Shown: positions 54,816 through 62,430 of the stretch, in pieces
Layout: the number at the start of each line of letters is the position of its first letter
How positions within the stretch are numbered: the stretch's first letter is position 1
Source: Aurantimonas sp. HBX-1
Lineage (GTDB): Bacteria > Pseudomonadota > Alphaproteobacteria > Rhizobiales > Rhizobiaceae
Length of the DNA stretch: 64,000 nucleotides
NCBI RefSeq assembly: GCF_021391535.1
Contig: NZ_CP090066.1
Coordinates: 1,129,501-1,193,500, forward strand
Reading direction: 5' to 3'
The notes under the pieces: generated by a model
What the model was told of the DNA's origin: nothing
The model's database searches: none
The model's input: only the letters and a program-made list of their open reading frames with translations
Position numbers and translations under genes: made by a program

Positions 54816-56522
54816 CTAGAAGTCCTGCCAGCCGTCGTTGGCCGGTGCGACCGCTGCGGCGCCGCCGCCGGTCTTGAGGCGGACGACGGGCGCCGCGGGG
54901 CGTCGGGGCGCCCCGGCCCGGCTGCGCGAGACGGGCTGATGGGCCGATCCCCCGCCGGCGTCCGGCGATATCCGGAAACGGTCGACAAGGCCGGAGAGCA
55001 GGTCGGTCTCTGCCGCCAGGGCCTGGCTCGCGGCGGTGGTCTGCTCGACCATCGCGGCGTTCTGCTGGGTCACCTTGTTCATCTGCTCGGCCGCGCCCGA
55101 CACTTCCCGCAGGCTCGTCGCCTGTTCGCGGGCGCTGTCGGCGATCGCGGACACCCGGGTCGCCATCTCGCCGAGGTGCCCGAGGATCTCCTCCAGCGAA
55201 CGGCCGGACGCCGTGACCAGCTCGACCCCCTGGCCGACCTCGTCGTGCGACGCGCTGATCAGCGCCTTGATCTCCTTGGCCGCCTCCGCCGAGCGCTGGG
55301 CAAGTCCGCGCACTTCCTGCGCGACGACCGCGAAACCCCTGCCGGCGTCGCCGGCGCGGGCCGCCTCGACTCCGGCGTTGAGGGCGAGGAGGTTGGTCTG
55401 GAACGCGATCTCGTCGATCACCGAGATGATCGTGCCGATCCGGTTCGACGACTGCTCGATGCGGCCCATGGCGTCGATGGCCTGCCCGACGATGGCGCCG
55501 CCGCGTTCGGCGCTGGTGCGAGCGGTGGTCGCCAGCTGGCGTGCGTGGTCGGCGCTGTCCGCGGTCTGCCTGACGCCGCCGGTGACCTCGCCAAGGGCGG
55601 CCACCGTCTGCTCCAGGCTCGTGGCCTGCTGCTCGGTGCGCTGCGCGAGGTCATGCGAGGCCGCCGAGATCTCGGACAGCCCGGTGCGGATTGCCGCGAC
55701 CGAACCGACGACGGAGCCGAGGGCGAGCTCGAGCTTGCCGACGGCATCGTTGAACAGCGCGCGGATGCTCTCGTAGTCGGCCGCCACCGGCCGTTCCAGC
55801 CGGACCGTCAGATCGCCGCCCGACAGGCGGTCGAACCCGGCCTCGATGTCGCCGACGAAGCCCTTCAGCGCGAGGGTGACGGCTTCGGCCTCGGCCTCGC
55901 GTTCGGCGCGCATCGCGTCGTTGCGGGCATGTGCATCGGAGGCGGTGGCGGTCATGAGCTGGGCCTCGCGCTCCGCCGCGATCGCCTGGCTTACGGCCGT
56001 GTCGCTGGCGGCGAACGCCTTGAGCAGCGTGTAGGTGAGCGCGAGCAGCACGCCGGCTTCCAGCACCAGGATGATGGCATGCAGGAGGACCCGGGTGAAG
56101 GTCGCCTCGCCGGTGAACACGGCGGCCGGGAGCAGCGCGTAGAGGAGGAGGTGATGGACGGCGGTGAAGGCAGAGAAGGAGGCGATCGGGCGCCAGTCGA
56201 CCCACGCGGCGCAGATCGCCAGCGTGGCGAAGAAATACATGTGCATGTCGATCTGCAGCGACGAGCCGGAGAAGCCGTAGACCAAGAGGGCGACAAGGAC
56301 CCCATGGGCGAGGCCGGTGACCGTCCGCGTGGTGGGACCGGTCCGGTCGGCGAGCCAGCTGGCGGTCGCTGCGAGGGTGACGACGAGGCCGCCGCCGACA
56401 AGGACGACGAGGCTGGCCTCGGTGCCCCAGACCGCGCGCGCCACGATGAGCGCCAGGTTCACCCAGAGCAGCAGGATGATACCCTTGCCGGCCCGCTCCC
56501 GCAGATCAGTGAGACTGTTCAT
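54816..56522 (-). CDS. methyl-accepting chemotaxis protein with multi-TM N-terminus and no periplasmic ligand domain
   Basis: 568 residues. Residues 1-170 hold about six hydrophobic segments with almost no periplasmic loop, including the histidine-bearing DMHMYFFATLAICAAWVDWRPIASFSAFTAVHHLLLYALLP. A HAMP-like linker follows (EAGFDRLSGGDLTVRLE), then the MCP signalling domain with hairpin tip IISVIDEIAFQTNLLALNAGVEAARAGDAGRGFAVVAQEVRGLAQRSAEAAKEIK. The C-terminus WQDF fits the xWxxF tether for CheR/CheB. No che genes are near. The start overlaps the small upstream gene by ATGA. It may sense a membrane, redox or metal signal; that is inference. Confidence 0.92.
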   Translation of the reverse strand: MNSLTDLRERAGKGIILLLWVNLALIVARAVWGTEASLVVLVGGGLVVTLAATASWLADRTGPTTRTVTGLAHGVLVALLVYGFSGSSLQIDMHMYFFATLAICAAWVDWRPIASFSAFTAVHHLLLYALLPAAVFTGEATFTRVLLHAIILVLEAGVLLALTYTLLKAFAASDTAVSQAIAAEREAQLMTATASDAHARNDAMRAEREAEAEAVTLALKGFVGDIEAGFDRLSGGDLTVRLERPVAADYESIRALFNDAVGKLELALGSVVGSVAAIRTGLSEISAASHDLAQRTEQQATSLEQTVAALGEVTGGVRQTADSADHARQLATTARTSAERGGAIVGQAIDAMGRIEQSSNRIGTIISVIDEIAFQTNLLALNAGVEAARAGDAGRGFAVVAQEVRGLAQRSAEAAKEIKALISASHDEVGQGVELVTASGRSLEEILGHLGEMATRVSAIADSAREQATSLREVSGAAEQMNKVTQQNAAMVEQTTAASQALAAETDLLSGLVDRFRISPDAGGGSAHQPVSRSRAGAPRRPAAPVVRLKTGGGAAAVAPANDGWQDF

Positions 56523-56878
56523 CGGTCGAATACCCTGGTGAGACACGCGGCCCCGAAGCCGCCGTCGAGGACGAGGACAGCACCGGCCGAGACCAGCCGG
56601 GAGACGAAATCGGGAGCCGCACCGTCGGCCACGGCGATCCAGGGACGGCGCCCGGTGGCCACCAGGGTGCCGCCCGCGGCGCGGACGACGGCGACCACGT
56701 GTTGCGGATCGCTCCACGGACCGACGAGGACCAGGACCCGGTCGCCCTTCGGCACCGCCGCGATGCCGATGAGCACCAGCAGGGCGGCTGCGATGTTGCC
56801 GATGAGGAGCAGGCGACGGTGCCGGGACGGGGGAACTGACACGGGTGGGGAGTTCCTGCCTGATGCGCAGGCGGACAC
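56519..56878 (-). CDS. small membrane-anchored protein of unknown function coupled to the MCP
   Basis: 119 residues, not recognised. A short basic N-terminus is followed by one transmembrane helix (RRLLLIGNIAAALLVLIGIAAVP, residues about 21-43). A small alpha/beta-like domain follows: VLVLVGPWSDPQHVVAVVRAAGGTLVATGRRPWIAVADG. It would face the periplasm. It starts with GTG at 56878 and its stop overlaps the MCP start (ATGA), so it may be an accessory subunit of that receptor. Confidence 0.7.
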   Translation of the reverse strand: MSACASGRNSPPVSVPPSRHRRLLLIGNIAAALLVLIGIAAVPKGDRVLVLVGPWSDPQHVVAVVRAAGGTLVATGRRPWIAVADGAAPDFVSRLVSAGAVLVLDGGFGAACLTRVFDR

Positions 56879-56956
56879 CGGATGCGGCGCGCCTGAGCCA
56901 GTGCTAGCAGACAGCGATTAGCAAGGGCTTAAGCGCCGCAACGGCCAGGTTTGCCG

Positions 56957-58291
56957 TCAGATTGCCCGGCTGAACGAGGTCTCGCCGCCGCTGCGGGCCT
57001 CGTCGAACAGGGCGGCGATGAGCCGGACGAAGGGCCGGCCTTTCGCGGTCATCCGGAGCGTCCCGCCGGACAGGGTGGCGAGCCCGGCCGCCTCGTAGGG
57101 CTGCAGCCGCGCGGCGATGTTGCCATAGCGGGTGATGCCGCCGACCTCGTCGAGATCGACGCGGAAGTCGCACATCAGCCGCTCGATGATGATCGCGCGC
57201 CGGCGCGTCGCCGGCCCGACGGCGATGCCGCGGGCGGTCGGCAGCACGCCTTCGGCGATGCTGCGGCGATAGTCGGCGACCGGCGCCGTCGTCTGGACGA
57301 AGCCGTCGGGCAGCTGCGACACCGCCGAGGCGCCGAAGCCGATCAGGGTCCGGCGGTCGTCGTCCGTGTAGCCCTGGAAGTTGCGGCGCAGGCGCCGCTG
57401 CCGCGCGGCGACGGCGAGCTTGTCGCAGAGCCGCGCATAGTGATCGAGGCCGATCGCCTGGTAGCCGCGACCGCAGAACACCTCGGCGACGGCGGCGGCC
57501 TGCCGGAAGCGCTCGAGCGTGTCGGGCAGGGCGGCTTCGTCGATCAGGCGCTGGTTGGCCTTGCGCTGCGGCAGATGGGCATAGCCGAAGCAGGCGACAC
57601 GGTCGGGTCCGAGCGCCGCGACCTGCCGGCAGGTGGCCCGGACCGAAGCCTCCGTCTGGTGCGGCAGGCCGTAGATCAGGTCGATGTTGAGTCCCTCGAT
57701 CCCGGCGGCGCGCAGATGGCCGACCGCCGCGGCGACGACGGCCTGCGGCTGGACGCGGCCGATGGCGATCTGGACGACCGGGTCGAGATCCTGCACCCCC
57801 AGGCTGACGCGGTTGACGCCGAGGTCGGCGAGCCGGCGCGCCAGGGCCGCGTCGACGAAGCGCGGGTCGAGTTCGATCGCGTGCTCGGCGAGAGCGTCGA
57901 GGTCGAACGCTTCGTCCAGCACCGCCATGACCGAAGCCAGGCCGTCAGCCCCGAGGATCGACGGCGTGCCGCCGCCCCAGGCGATGCGGGCGGCCTTGAG
58001 ACGTCCCGGCAGGTGCCGCGCCACCAGCCGGATCTCGGCTTCGAGGCTTTCCCGGTAGATCCTGACGGCCTCGTTGCGATGCGTCGCCTTGGTATGGCAG
58101 CCGCAGTAATGGCAGAGGTCACGGCAATAGGGGACGTGGAGATAGAGCGAGACGCTCTCGTCCGGATCGACCCGGCCCAGCCAGGTGGCGTGCTCTCCGG
58201 GACCGACGGCCGGGCTGAACTCGGCCGCCGTCGGGTAGGACGTGTAGCGCGGCACCGCCTGCAGCGCGAATTGCGTCAGCTCCGCATCCAT
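56957..58291 (-). CDS. hemN: oxygen-independent coproporphyrinogen III oxidase
   Basis: 444-residue radical SAM enzyme that decarboxylates coproporphyrinogen III to protoporphyrinogen IX without oxygen. The 4Fe-4S and SAM site is C56-x3-C60-x2-C63-G-C65 (PYCRDLCHYCGC), the full HemN pattern with the fourth cysteine that separates it from HemW. AWGGGTPSIL, ELDPRFVDAAL, YGLPHQTEASVRAT and the C-terminal HemN domain are intact. ATG at 58291. An FNR-type box lies upstream of the small gene before it. Confidence 0.96.
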   Translation of the reverse strand: MDAELTQFALQAVPRYTSYPTAAEFSPAVGPGEHATWLGRVDPDESVSLYLHVPYCRDLCHYCGCHTKATHRNEAVRIYRESLEAEIRLVARHLPGRLKAARIAWGGGTPSILGADGLASVMAVLDEAFDLDALAEHAIELDPRFVDAALARRLADLGVNRVSLGVQDLDPVVQIAIGRVQPQAVVAAAVGHLRAAGIEGLNIDLIYGLPHQTEASVRATCRQVAALGPDRVACFGYAHLPQRKANQRLIDEAALPDTLERFRQAAAVAEVFCGRGYQAIGLDHYARLCDKLAVAARQRRLRRNFQGYTDDDRRTLIGFGASAVSQLPDGFVQTTAPVADYRRSIAEGVLPTARGIAVGPATRRRAIIIERLMCDFRVDLDEVGGITRYGNIAARLQPYEAAGLATLSGGTLRMTAKGRPFVRLIAALFDEARSGGETSFSRAI

Positions 58292-58294
58292 GGC

Positions 58295-58435
58295 TCAGCG
58301 CCCGGCGGCCGGATGGCGACGCCGGCGGCGAACCGGCACGACGCGCGGACGGCGCTGGCCGATCGCCATGGCCATGGCGGCGAGGGCCAGGCTGGCGAGC
58401 AGCGCCACGGCGGCGAGGGGGAAGAGATCGTGCAT
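58295..58435 (-). CDS. 46-residue single-TM protein in front of hemN
   Basis: Short open frame read directly from the sequence. It starts at ATG 58435 (MHDLFPLAAVALLASLALAAMAMAIG) and ends three bases before the hemN start. One hydrophobic helix is followed by an arginine-rich tail (GQRRPRVVPVRRRRRHPAAGR). It lies between the FNR-type box and hemN, so it would be in the same transcript. Not recognised; it could also be a leader that sets hemN translation. Confidence 0.5.
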   Translation of the reverse strand: MHDLFPLAAVALLASLALAAMAMAIGQRRPRVVPVRRRRRHPAAGR

Positions 58436-58529
58436 GGCGGCGGGCCCTTCGTGACCGAGCTTATGTCACGCCCGAACCACCAGCCGGCCGCGACCTCAGC
58501 CGAGCATGGCGGAGCGGGGCGGCGCGTCC

Positions 58530-58543
58530 TTGATCTCGGTCAA
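58530..58543 (-). promoter_or_regulatory. FNR/FnrL-type box upstream of hemN
   Basis: TTGATCTCGGTCAA, which matches TTGAT-N4-ATCAA at 9 of 10 fixed positions (GTCAA in place of ATCAA) on the given strand. It lies 95 bases upstream of the small gene and 239 bases upstream of hemN, in the gap after the methyltransferase stop at 58566. hemN genes are known FNR/FnrL targets in alphaproteobacteria. Confidence 0.75.
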
Positions 58544-58565
58544 AACGGGCTGAGGCGGTGCCGGC

Positions 58566-59153
58566 TCAGCCTTGCCTGGGCTTTTCGTAGGCGGTCACCC
58601 GGAAGCGGGCCGTCTGGAGCGCGACGCGGCGCGGCGCCACCGCGGCGAACCACCGATCCGCGGTGGCGACCGCCAGTGCCGGCCGGATGGCGGCATCGTC
58701 GAAATCCAGCACGTGGTGCAGGAAGACGATCCGGCCGCCCGGCGCCAGCGCCGCGTGCAGCTTCGGCAGGAGGGCGGCGAGGTCGCGAGGCTTCAGATAG
58801 TACAGGATCTCCGACGCGACGATCAGGTCGAACGGGCCCTTCGGCATGTCCCGCGGCAGCAGTGCGTGGCGGAAGTTGACCCGGGCGTTTCCCGCATTGC
58901 GGTGCTGGGCAGCCTCCAGCGCCGTGGCCGAGGCATCGACCGCAAGCAGGCACCGGCAGATGGTCGCGAGGCGCCGCGTCGTCTCGCCATTGGCGCAGGC
59001 AAGCTCCAGCCCGCGCCCGAAGTGCCGGTCGCCGCAGGCCTTGAGAAGCACATCCCGCTTCCACGCCTCGAAGGGCGAGGCGGCGTAGTTCCAGGGATCC
59101 GGGTCGGCGGCGAACTTCGCCTCGAAGCCGTCGGCGTCGATCACCCGTCGCAT
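58566..59153 (-). CDS. NodS-like SAM-dependent methyltransferase
   Basis: 195-residue class I methyltransferase. The N-terminus FAADPDPWNYAASPFEAWKRD is typical of the NodS-like family; SAM motif I reads GLELACANGETTRRL near 48-62 and motif IV/post I FDLIVASEILYYL near 110. NodS itself N-methylates a deacetylated chitooligosaccharide. Here it is last in a four-gene operon after a PIG-L deacetylase, so methylation of a free amine made by that enzyme is a reasonable guess. The ATG at 59153 overlaps the PIG-L gene by 13 bases. Confidence 0.87.
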   Translation of the reverse strand: MRRVIDADGFEAKFAADPDPWNYAASPFEAWKRDVLLKACGDRHFGRGLELACANGETTRRLATICRCLLAVDASATALEAAQHRNAGNARVNFRHALLPRDMPKGPFDLIVASEILYYLKPRDLAALLPKLHAALAPGGRIVFLHHVLDFDDAAIRPALAVATADRWFAAVAPRRVALQTARFRVTAYEKPRQG

Positions 59154-59854
59154 GGGCGCAGATACGTCTCGACGGGGCCGTTCAGGCGCTCGATCGTCGC
59201 TTCGGTGAGGCGGAACCCGTCCGGGTCGTCGGCGATCAGGTCGGTGGTCTGCGACAGATGGGCGGCGACGGCCTGCCGCTTTGCGGCGGCGACCGCGCCG
59301 ATATCGAAGGCGACGATTTCCATCTCGCCGGGACGCGGCGCGTCTTCTGCGGCGCCCAGCTCGTCGAGCCAGATCGCGTATTCCAGCGTCGCGGGCCGTG
59401 GGCGCCGCTGCTGCAGGACTTCGGTGACGAGCAGCCAGCTGTCGCGGTGGTCGCAATGCGGGTCGCGCCGCCACGGCAGCAGGACGAGATCCGGGTCGAA
59501 CCACTTCACTAGGTCGGCGACCGTAGCCGCAGCGGCGCGCCAGGCGGGCGAGCCCTGCGGCGGCATGGCGGCATCGTGCAGCCGCAGGAAGGTCGAGGCG
59601 TCCGGATCGAGGCCGAGGGCGAGGAGGGCGGCGCGGGCCTCGGTCTCGCGCTGCGCGGCCAGCCGCTCGCGCGGCCACTGCGCCGAATTGCGATGCGAGG
59701 CGCCGCCGTCGGTGACGAACAGCGTGTGGATCTGCCGGCCGAGCCGGGCAAGTCTCGCCGCCAGCCCGCCGCAGCCGAGCGTCTCGTCGTCCGGGTGCGG
59801 CGCGACGATCAGCACCCGTTCCGCGGTCACCGACTCCGGTCGCAGGAGCCTCAT
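59141..59854 (-). CDS. PIG-L family N-deacetylase
   Basis: 237-residue zinc deacetylase (PF02585). The metal and catalytic motif VAPHPDDETLGCGG begins near residue 17, and the second metal motif HCDHRDSW is at 133-140. Relatives deacetylate GlcNAc-PI, MshB-type or lipid-linked N-acetyl sugars. Start at ATG 59854 overlaps the dehydrogenase stop by ATGA. Confidence 0.9.
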   Translation of the reverse strand: MRLLRPESVTAERVLIVAPHPDDETLGCGGLAARLARLGRQIHTLFVTDGGASHRNSAQWPRERLAAQRETEARAALLALGLDPDASTFLRLHDAAMPPQGSPAWRAAAATVADLVKWFDPDLVLLPWRRDPHCDHRDSWLLVTEVLQQRRPRPATLEYAIWLDELGAAEDAPRPGEMEIVAFDIGAVAAAKRQAVAAHLSQTTDLIADDPDGFRLTEATIERLNGPVETYLRPCDG

Positions 59855-60957
59855 GCCGGACGGCCCGTCCGGGGATCGGCGCGGCCAGGCCGCCACTCGC
59901 CCCTCGCCATGGCGAGACCCGCGGAACGCAGCGCTCCGTCCGGATTGGGCTGGCGCAGATAGGTGCGCAGGTCCCGTACCAGCCGCTCGAGCCGGTGCGG
60001 CGCGATGAACCCGGCGGCGCCGACGGCGCGTTCGGCCTCTTCGAGCACGCTCATCGCCGCCGCCTCGACCGCCGAGCGGGTCGCGTTGGCCGTCGCGGTG
60101 AGCCGCGCCGCCGGCGGACCTTCCCCGCCCGCCACCACGGCGGCATCCCAGGCTTCCGCCGCCCGGTCGAGCCAGGCGTAGCCGGTCTCAACCGCGATGC
60201 CCATGCGGGCGATGCGATGCGCCTGGTAGGGATCCTCGGCACGGCCGGTGCGCCTCAGATGATCCAGCGCGACGTCGAACACGGCGTGCATGCCGCCGAC
60301 ATGGACGGCGGCGAAGCGGATCGCGCCGCCGCCGAACCAGGGCTCTGCGACATAGGCGCCCGGCTCGCCGAGAAACCAGCCCGGCTCGGGCGTAACGCCG
60401 GCGAAATCGACGAGATGGCTGCCGGAGGCGCGCATGCCGAGCGGCTTCCACCAGCTGCGGTCGACCGGCAGGCCGTCCAGCGGCACCATCAGCATCAGGC
60501 GGCCGGCCTCCTCCGGCACGGTCACGATGGCGCGCGACAGGCCGTCGACGCCGGAGGCGAAGTTCTTGCCGCCGGCCAGCACGCCGCCTTCGAGACGCAG
60601 CGGTGCGGCCGGCATGTCGGTGTTCCACACGCCGAACAGCCGACCGGCGCGGGCCTCGGCGAACCATTCGCGCCGTTGGATTGCCGTCCCGTGCTGGTCG
60701 ATCAGGATCAGCGCGTTGACATGGCCCTCGAAGATCCGCCCGGTGCTGAGGTCGCCGCGGCCGACCCCAGCCAGAAGCCGCAGCAGCGAGCCGGTTTCGC
60801 CGGGGCCGATAGGCGGATCGCCGAGGGCGCCGAAGGCGGCCAGCTCGGCGAAGCCGGCGGCCGGAAACGCGTCCTCCGTCTCGGCGTTGCCCGCAGCGGC
60901 AGCAATCGCGTGGCTCAGCGCATCCAGTCGCTCGTCCATCGTGGGCTCATGCCGCAT
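59851..60957 (-). CDS. acyl-CoA dehydrogenase-like flavoprotein
   Basis: 368 residues with the acyl-CoA dehydrogenase fold: FGVWNTDMPAAPLRLEGGVLAGGKNFASGVDGLSRAIVTV in the middle beta domain and FAAVHVGGMHAVFDVALDHLRRT followed by RIARMGIAVETGYAWLDRAAEAWD in the C-terminal helical domain. The usual catalytic glutamate is not obvious at the C-terminus (IAPHRLERLVRDLRTYLRQPNPD instead), and no electron-transfer gene is near. Placement between a glycosyltransferase and a deacetylase suggests a role other than fatty-acid breakdown. Confidence 0.82.
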   Translation of the reverse strand: MRHEPTMDERLDALSHAIAAAAGNAETEDAFPAAGFAELAAFGALGDPPIGPGETGSLLRLLAGVGRGDLSTGRIFEGHVNALILIDQHGTAIQRREWFAEARAGRLFGVWNTDMPAAPLRLEGGVLAGGKNFASGVDGLSRAIVTVPEEAGRLMLMVPLDGLPVDRSWWKPLGMRASGSHLVDFAGVTPEPGWFLGEPGAYVAEPWFGGGAIRFAAVHVGGMHAVFDVALDHLRRTGRAEDPYQAHRIARMGIAVETGYAWLDRAAEAWDAAVVAGGEGPPAARLTATANATRSAVEAAAMSVLEEAERAVGAAGFIAPHRLERLVRDLRTYLRQPNPDGALRSAGLAMARGEWRPGRADPRTGRPA

Positions 60958-62080
60958 CGGCGGCCACCGTGATGTCGTCGATCAGCCGCGCCATCGCCGC
61001 CATCGCCGTGTCGACCGGCACGGTGGCGGGCGCATCCGGCTCGTCCGGCGCGTGGCGCTCGACCAGGGCTTCCGGCGACAGCAGCCGCCCGCCGTCGTCG
61101 TGCAGGTCGGCGGGGAACAGCGCGAGCCGGTTGGCGAGCACGGCGATCTCGTCCGCGTCACCGGCGGCGGCGAGGCGGCGGAGCATCGACCGGCGCAGGG
61201 CGCGCTGGCGCACGCGGACCGGCGCCTCGACCAGATGCGGCCGGCCTGACGCTTCGGCGGCGATCCAGGATTTCAGGCAGTCGGCCATGCCGCCGCGCGC
61301 CCGCCCGAAGGTCCGGGCCGACACGGTGACGACGACGTCGGGATCGTGGCGGAGCCGGTAGCCGGCGGCGCGCAGGCGGGAGACGAAGGTCAGATCCTCG
61401 CGCCGCGGCAGGGCCGGCAGTCCGCCGACCGCGTCATAGGCGTCGGCGCGGACCGCGAGGCTGGCGCCGGTATGGTCGTGGTGGCGCGGCCACGGGTCGT
61501 AGGGAATCGGATCGATGATCGCGGTGAGGCGGTCGCAAAGGCCCCCATAGGCGACCTGGCGCCGGGCGCGCCGCCGGAAGCCGTCGCCGAGCAGCGCTTC
61601 CTCGGCCTTGTCGCCGACGATGAGGCCGCCCACCAGGTCGGCGCCGGCGGCGATGCTGCGGAGGTTGGCGTCGACCCAGGCGGGATGGGGGGTGCCGTCG
61701 GCGTCGGTGGTGAGCAGGACGCTTCGCGCCGGATCGGCGACCAGCGATCGCGCCGTCTCCATCGCCAGCCGCCGGGCGCTCCCGGCATGGGCCTCGGGGC
61801 GCGGGAAGTCGACCTCTACAATGTGGAGACGCAGTTGCGGGTGCCGCGACGCCGCCGCGGCCAAAAGAGCGGCGGATTCGTCGCGGCAGTTGTTGAGCAC
61901 GAGCACGACGTCCAGCATCCGGCCGCAATCGGAGAGCCACGACTGGGCGGCGAGCGCCGCGACGAGGCGCGGCAGGCGCTCGGCCTCGTTCTTCGCGGGT
62001 ATCGCGACGACCGGATGGAGGCCGTCCACGGCCGTCGAGCCGGGAGCGCGCAGGAGGAGGGACTGATCTACGGGCTGCAT
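60947..62080 (-). CDS. family 2 glycosyltransferase
   Basis: 377 residues with a GT-A fold: VVAIPAKNEAERLPRLVAALAAQ near 24-46, the nucleotide-sugar DxD as TTDADGTPHPAWVDANL (DAD at 126-128) and the acceptor-side segment LPRREDLTFVSRLRAAGYRLRHDPDVVVTVSAR. No transmembrane helix is evident. First gene of the GT2-dehydrogenase-deacetylase-methyltransferase operon. Sugar donor and acceptor unknown. ATG at 62080. Confidence 0.88.
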   Translation of the reverse strand: MQPVDQSLLLRAPGSTAVDGLHPVVAIPAKNEAERLPRLVAALAAQSWLSDCGRMLDVVLVLNNCRDESAALLAAAASRHPQLRLHIVEVDFPRPEAHAGSARRLAMETARSLVADPARSVLLTTDADGTPHPAWVDANLRSIAAGADLVGGLIVGDKAEEALLGDGFRRRARRQVAYGGLCDRLTAIIDPIPYDPWPRHHDHTGASLAVRADAYDAVGGLPALPRREDLTFVSRLRAAGYRLRHDPDVVVTVSARTFGRARGGMADCLKSWIAAEASGRPHLVEAPVRVRQRALRRSMLRRLAAAGDADEIAVLANRLALFPADLHDDGGRLLSPEALVERHAPDEPDAPATVPVDTAMAAMARLIDDITVAADAA

Positions 62081-62430
62081 CCCGCGCTAATCGCCTCGCT
62101 GGTTGCTGGGGTGGTCGCGCCGATGGCACCGGCGCGATTGCTCGATGGCACAGGAAGCTGCAGCGCCGTGACTGGTTCCCTGATGCCGCGCGCAATAACC
62201 GGGCAACCGCGCGGCGGCGACCGGCATGGGCCGCAGTTCCGGGTTGCCGGGACCGCCCGCTGATCCAGATCAAGGACGGGAAGAAGCCTGCGGGATAGGC
62301 CGTTTCCACCTGGTGGCGGCGACACCGGGAGCCCCGCGAATCGGCGCCTCTGCGGCGCAGTGACATGCGGTCGCATCGTGCTGCGGCCGCTGCCACCGAC
62401 CCGAAGCCAGAGACGGAGACTTCCCCGCCC
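62081..62430. other. 350-base divergent intergenic region
   Basis: Between the GT2 start and the xfp start. It contains an FNR-like box at 62260-62273 and otherwise GC-rich sequence with no credible gene, tRNA or repeat that I can find. Confidence 0.6.
62260..62273 (+). promoter_or_regulatory. FNR-like box upstream of xfp
   Basis: CTGATCCAGATCAA matches TTGAT-N4-ATCAA except for the first base. It is 158 bases upstream of the xfp ATG, close enough to serve a promoter with a long leader. Control of phosphoketolase by oxygen would fit a microaerobic bypass but is inferred. Confidence 0.55.
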
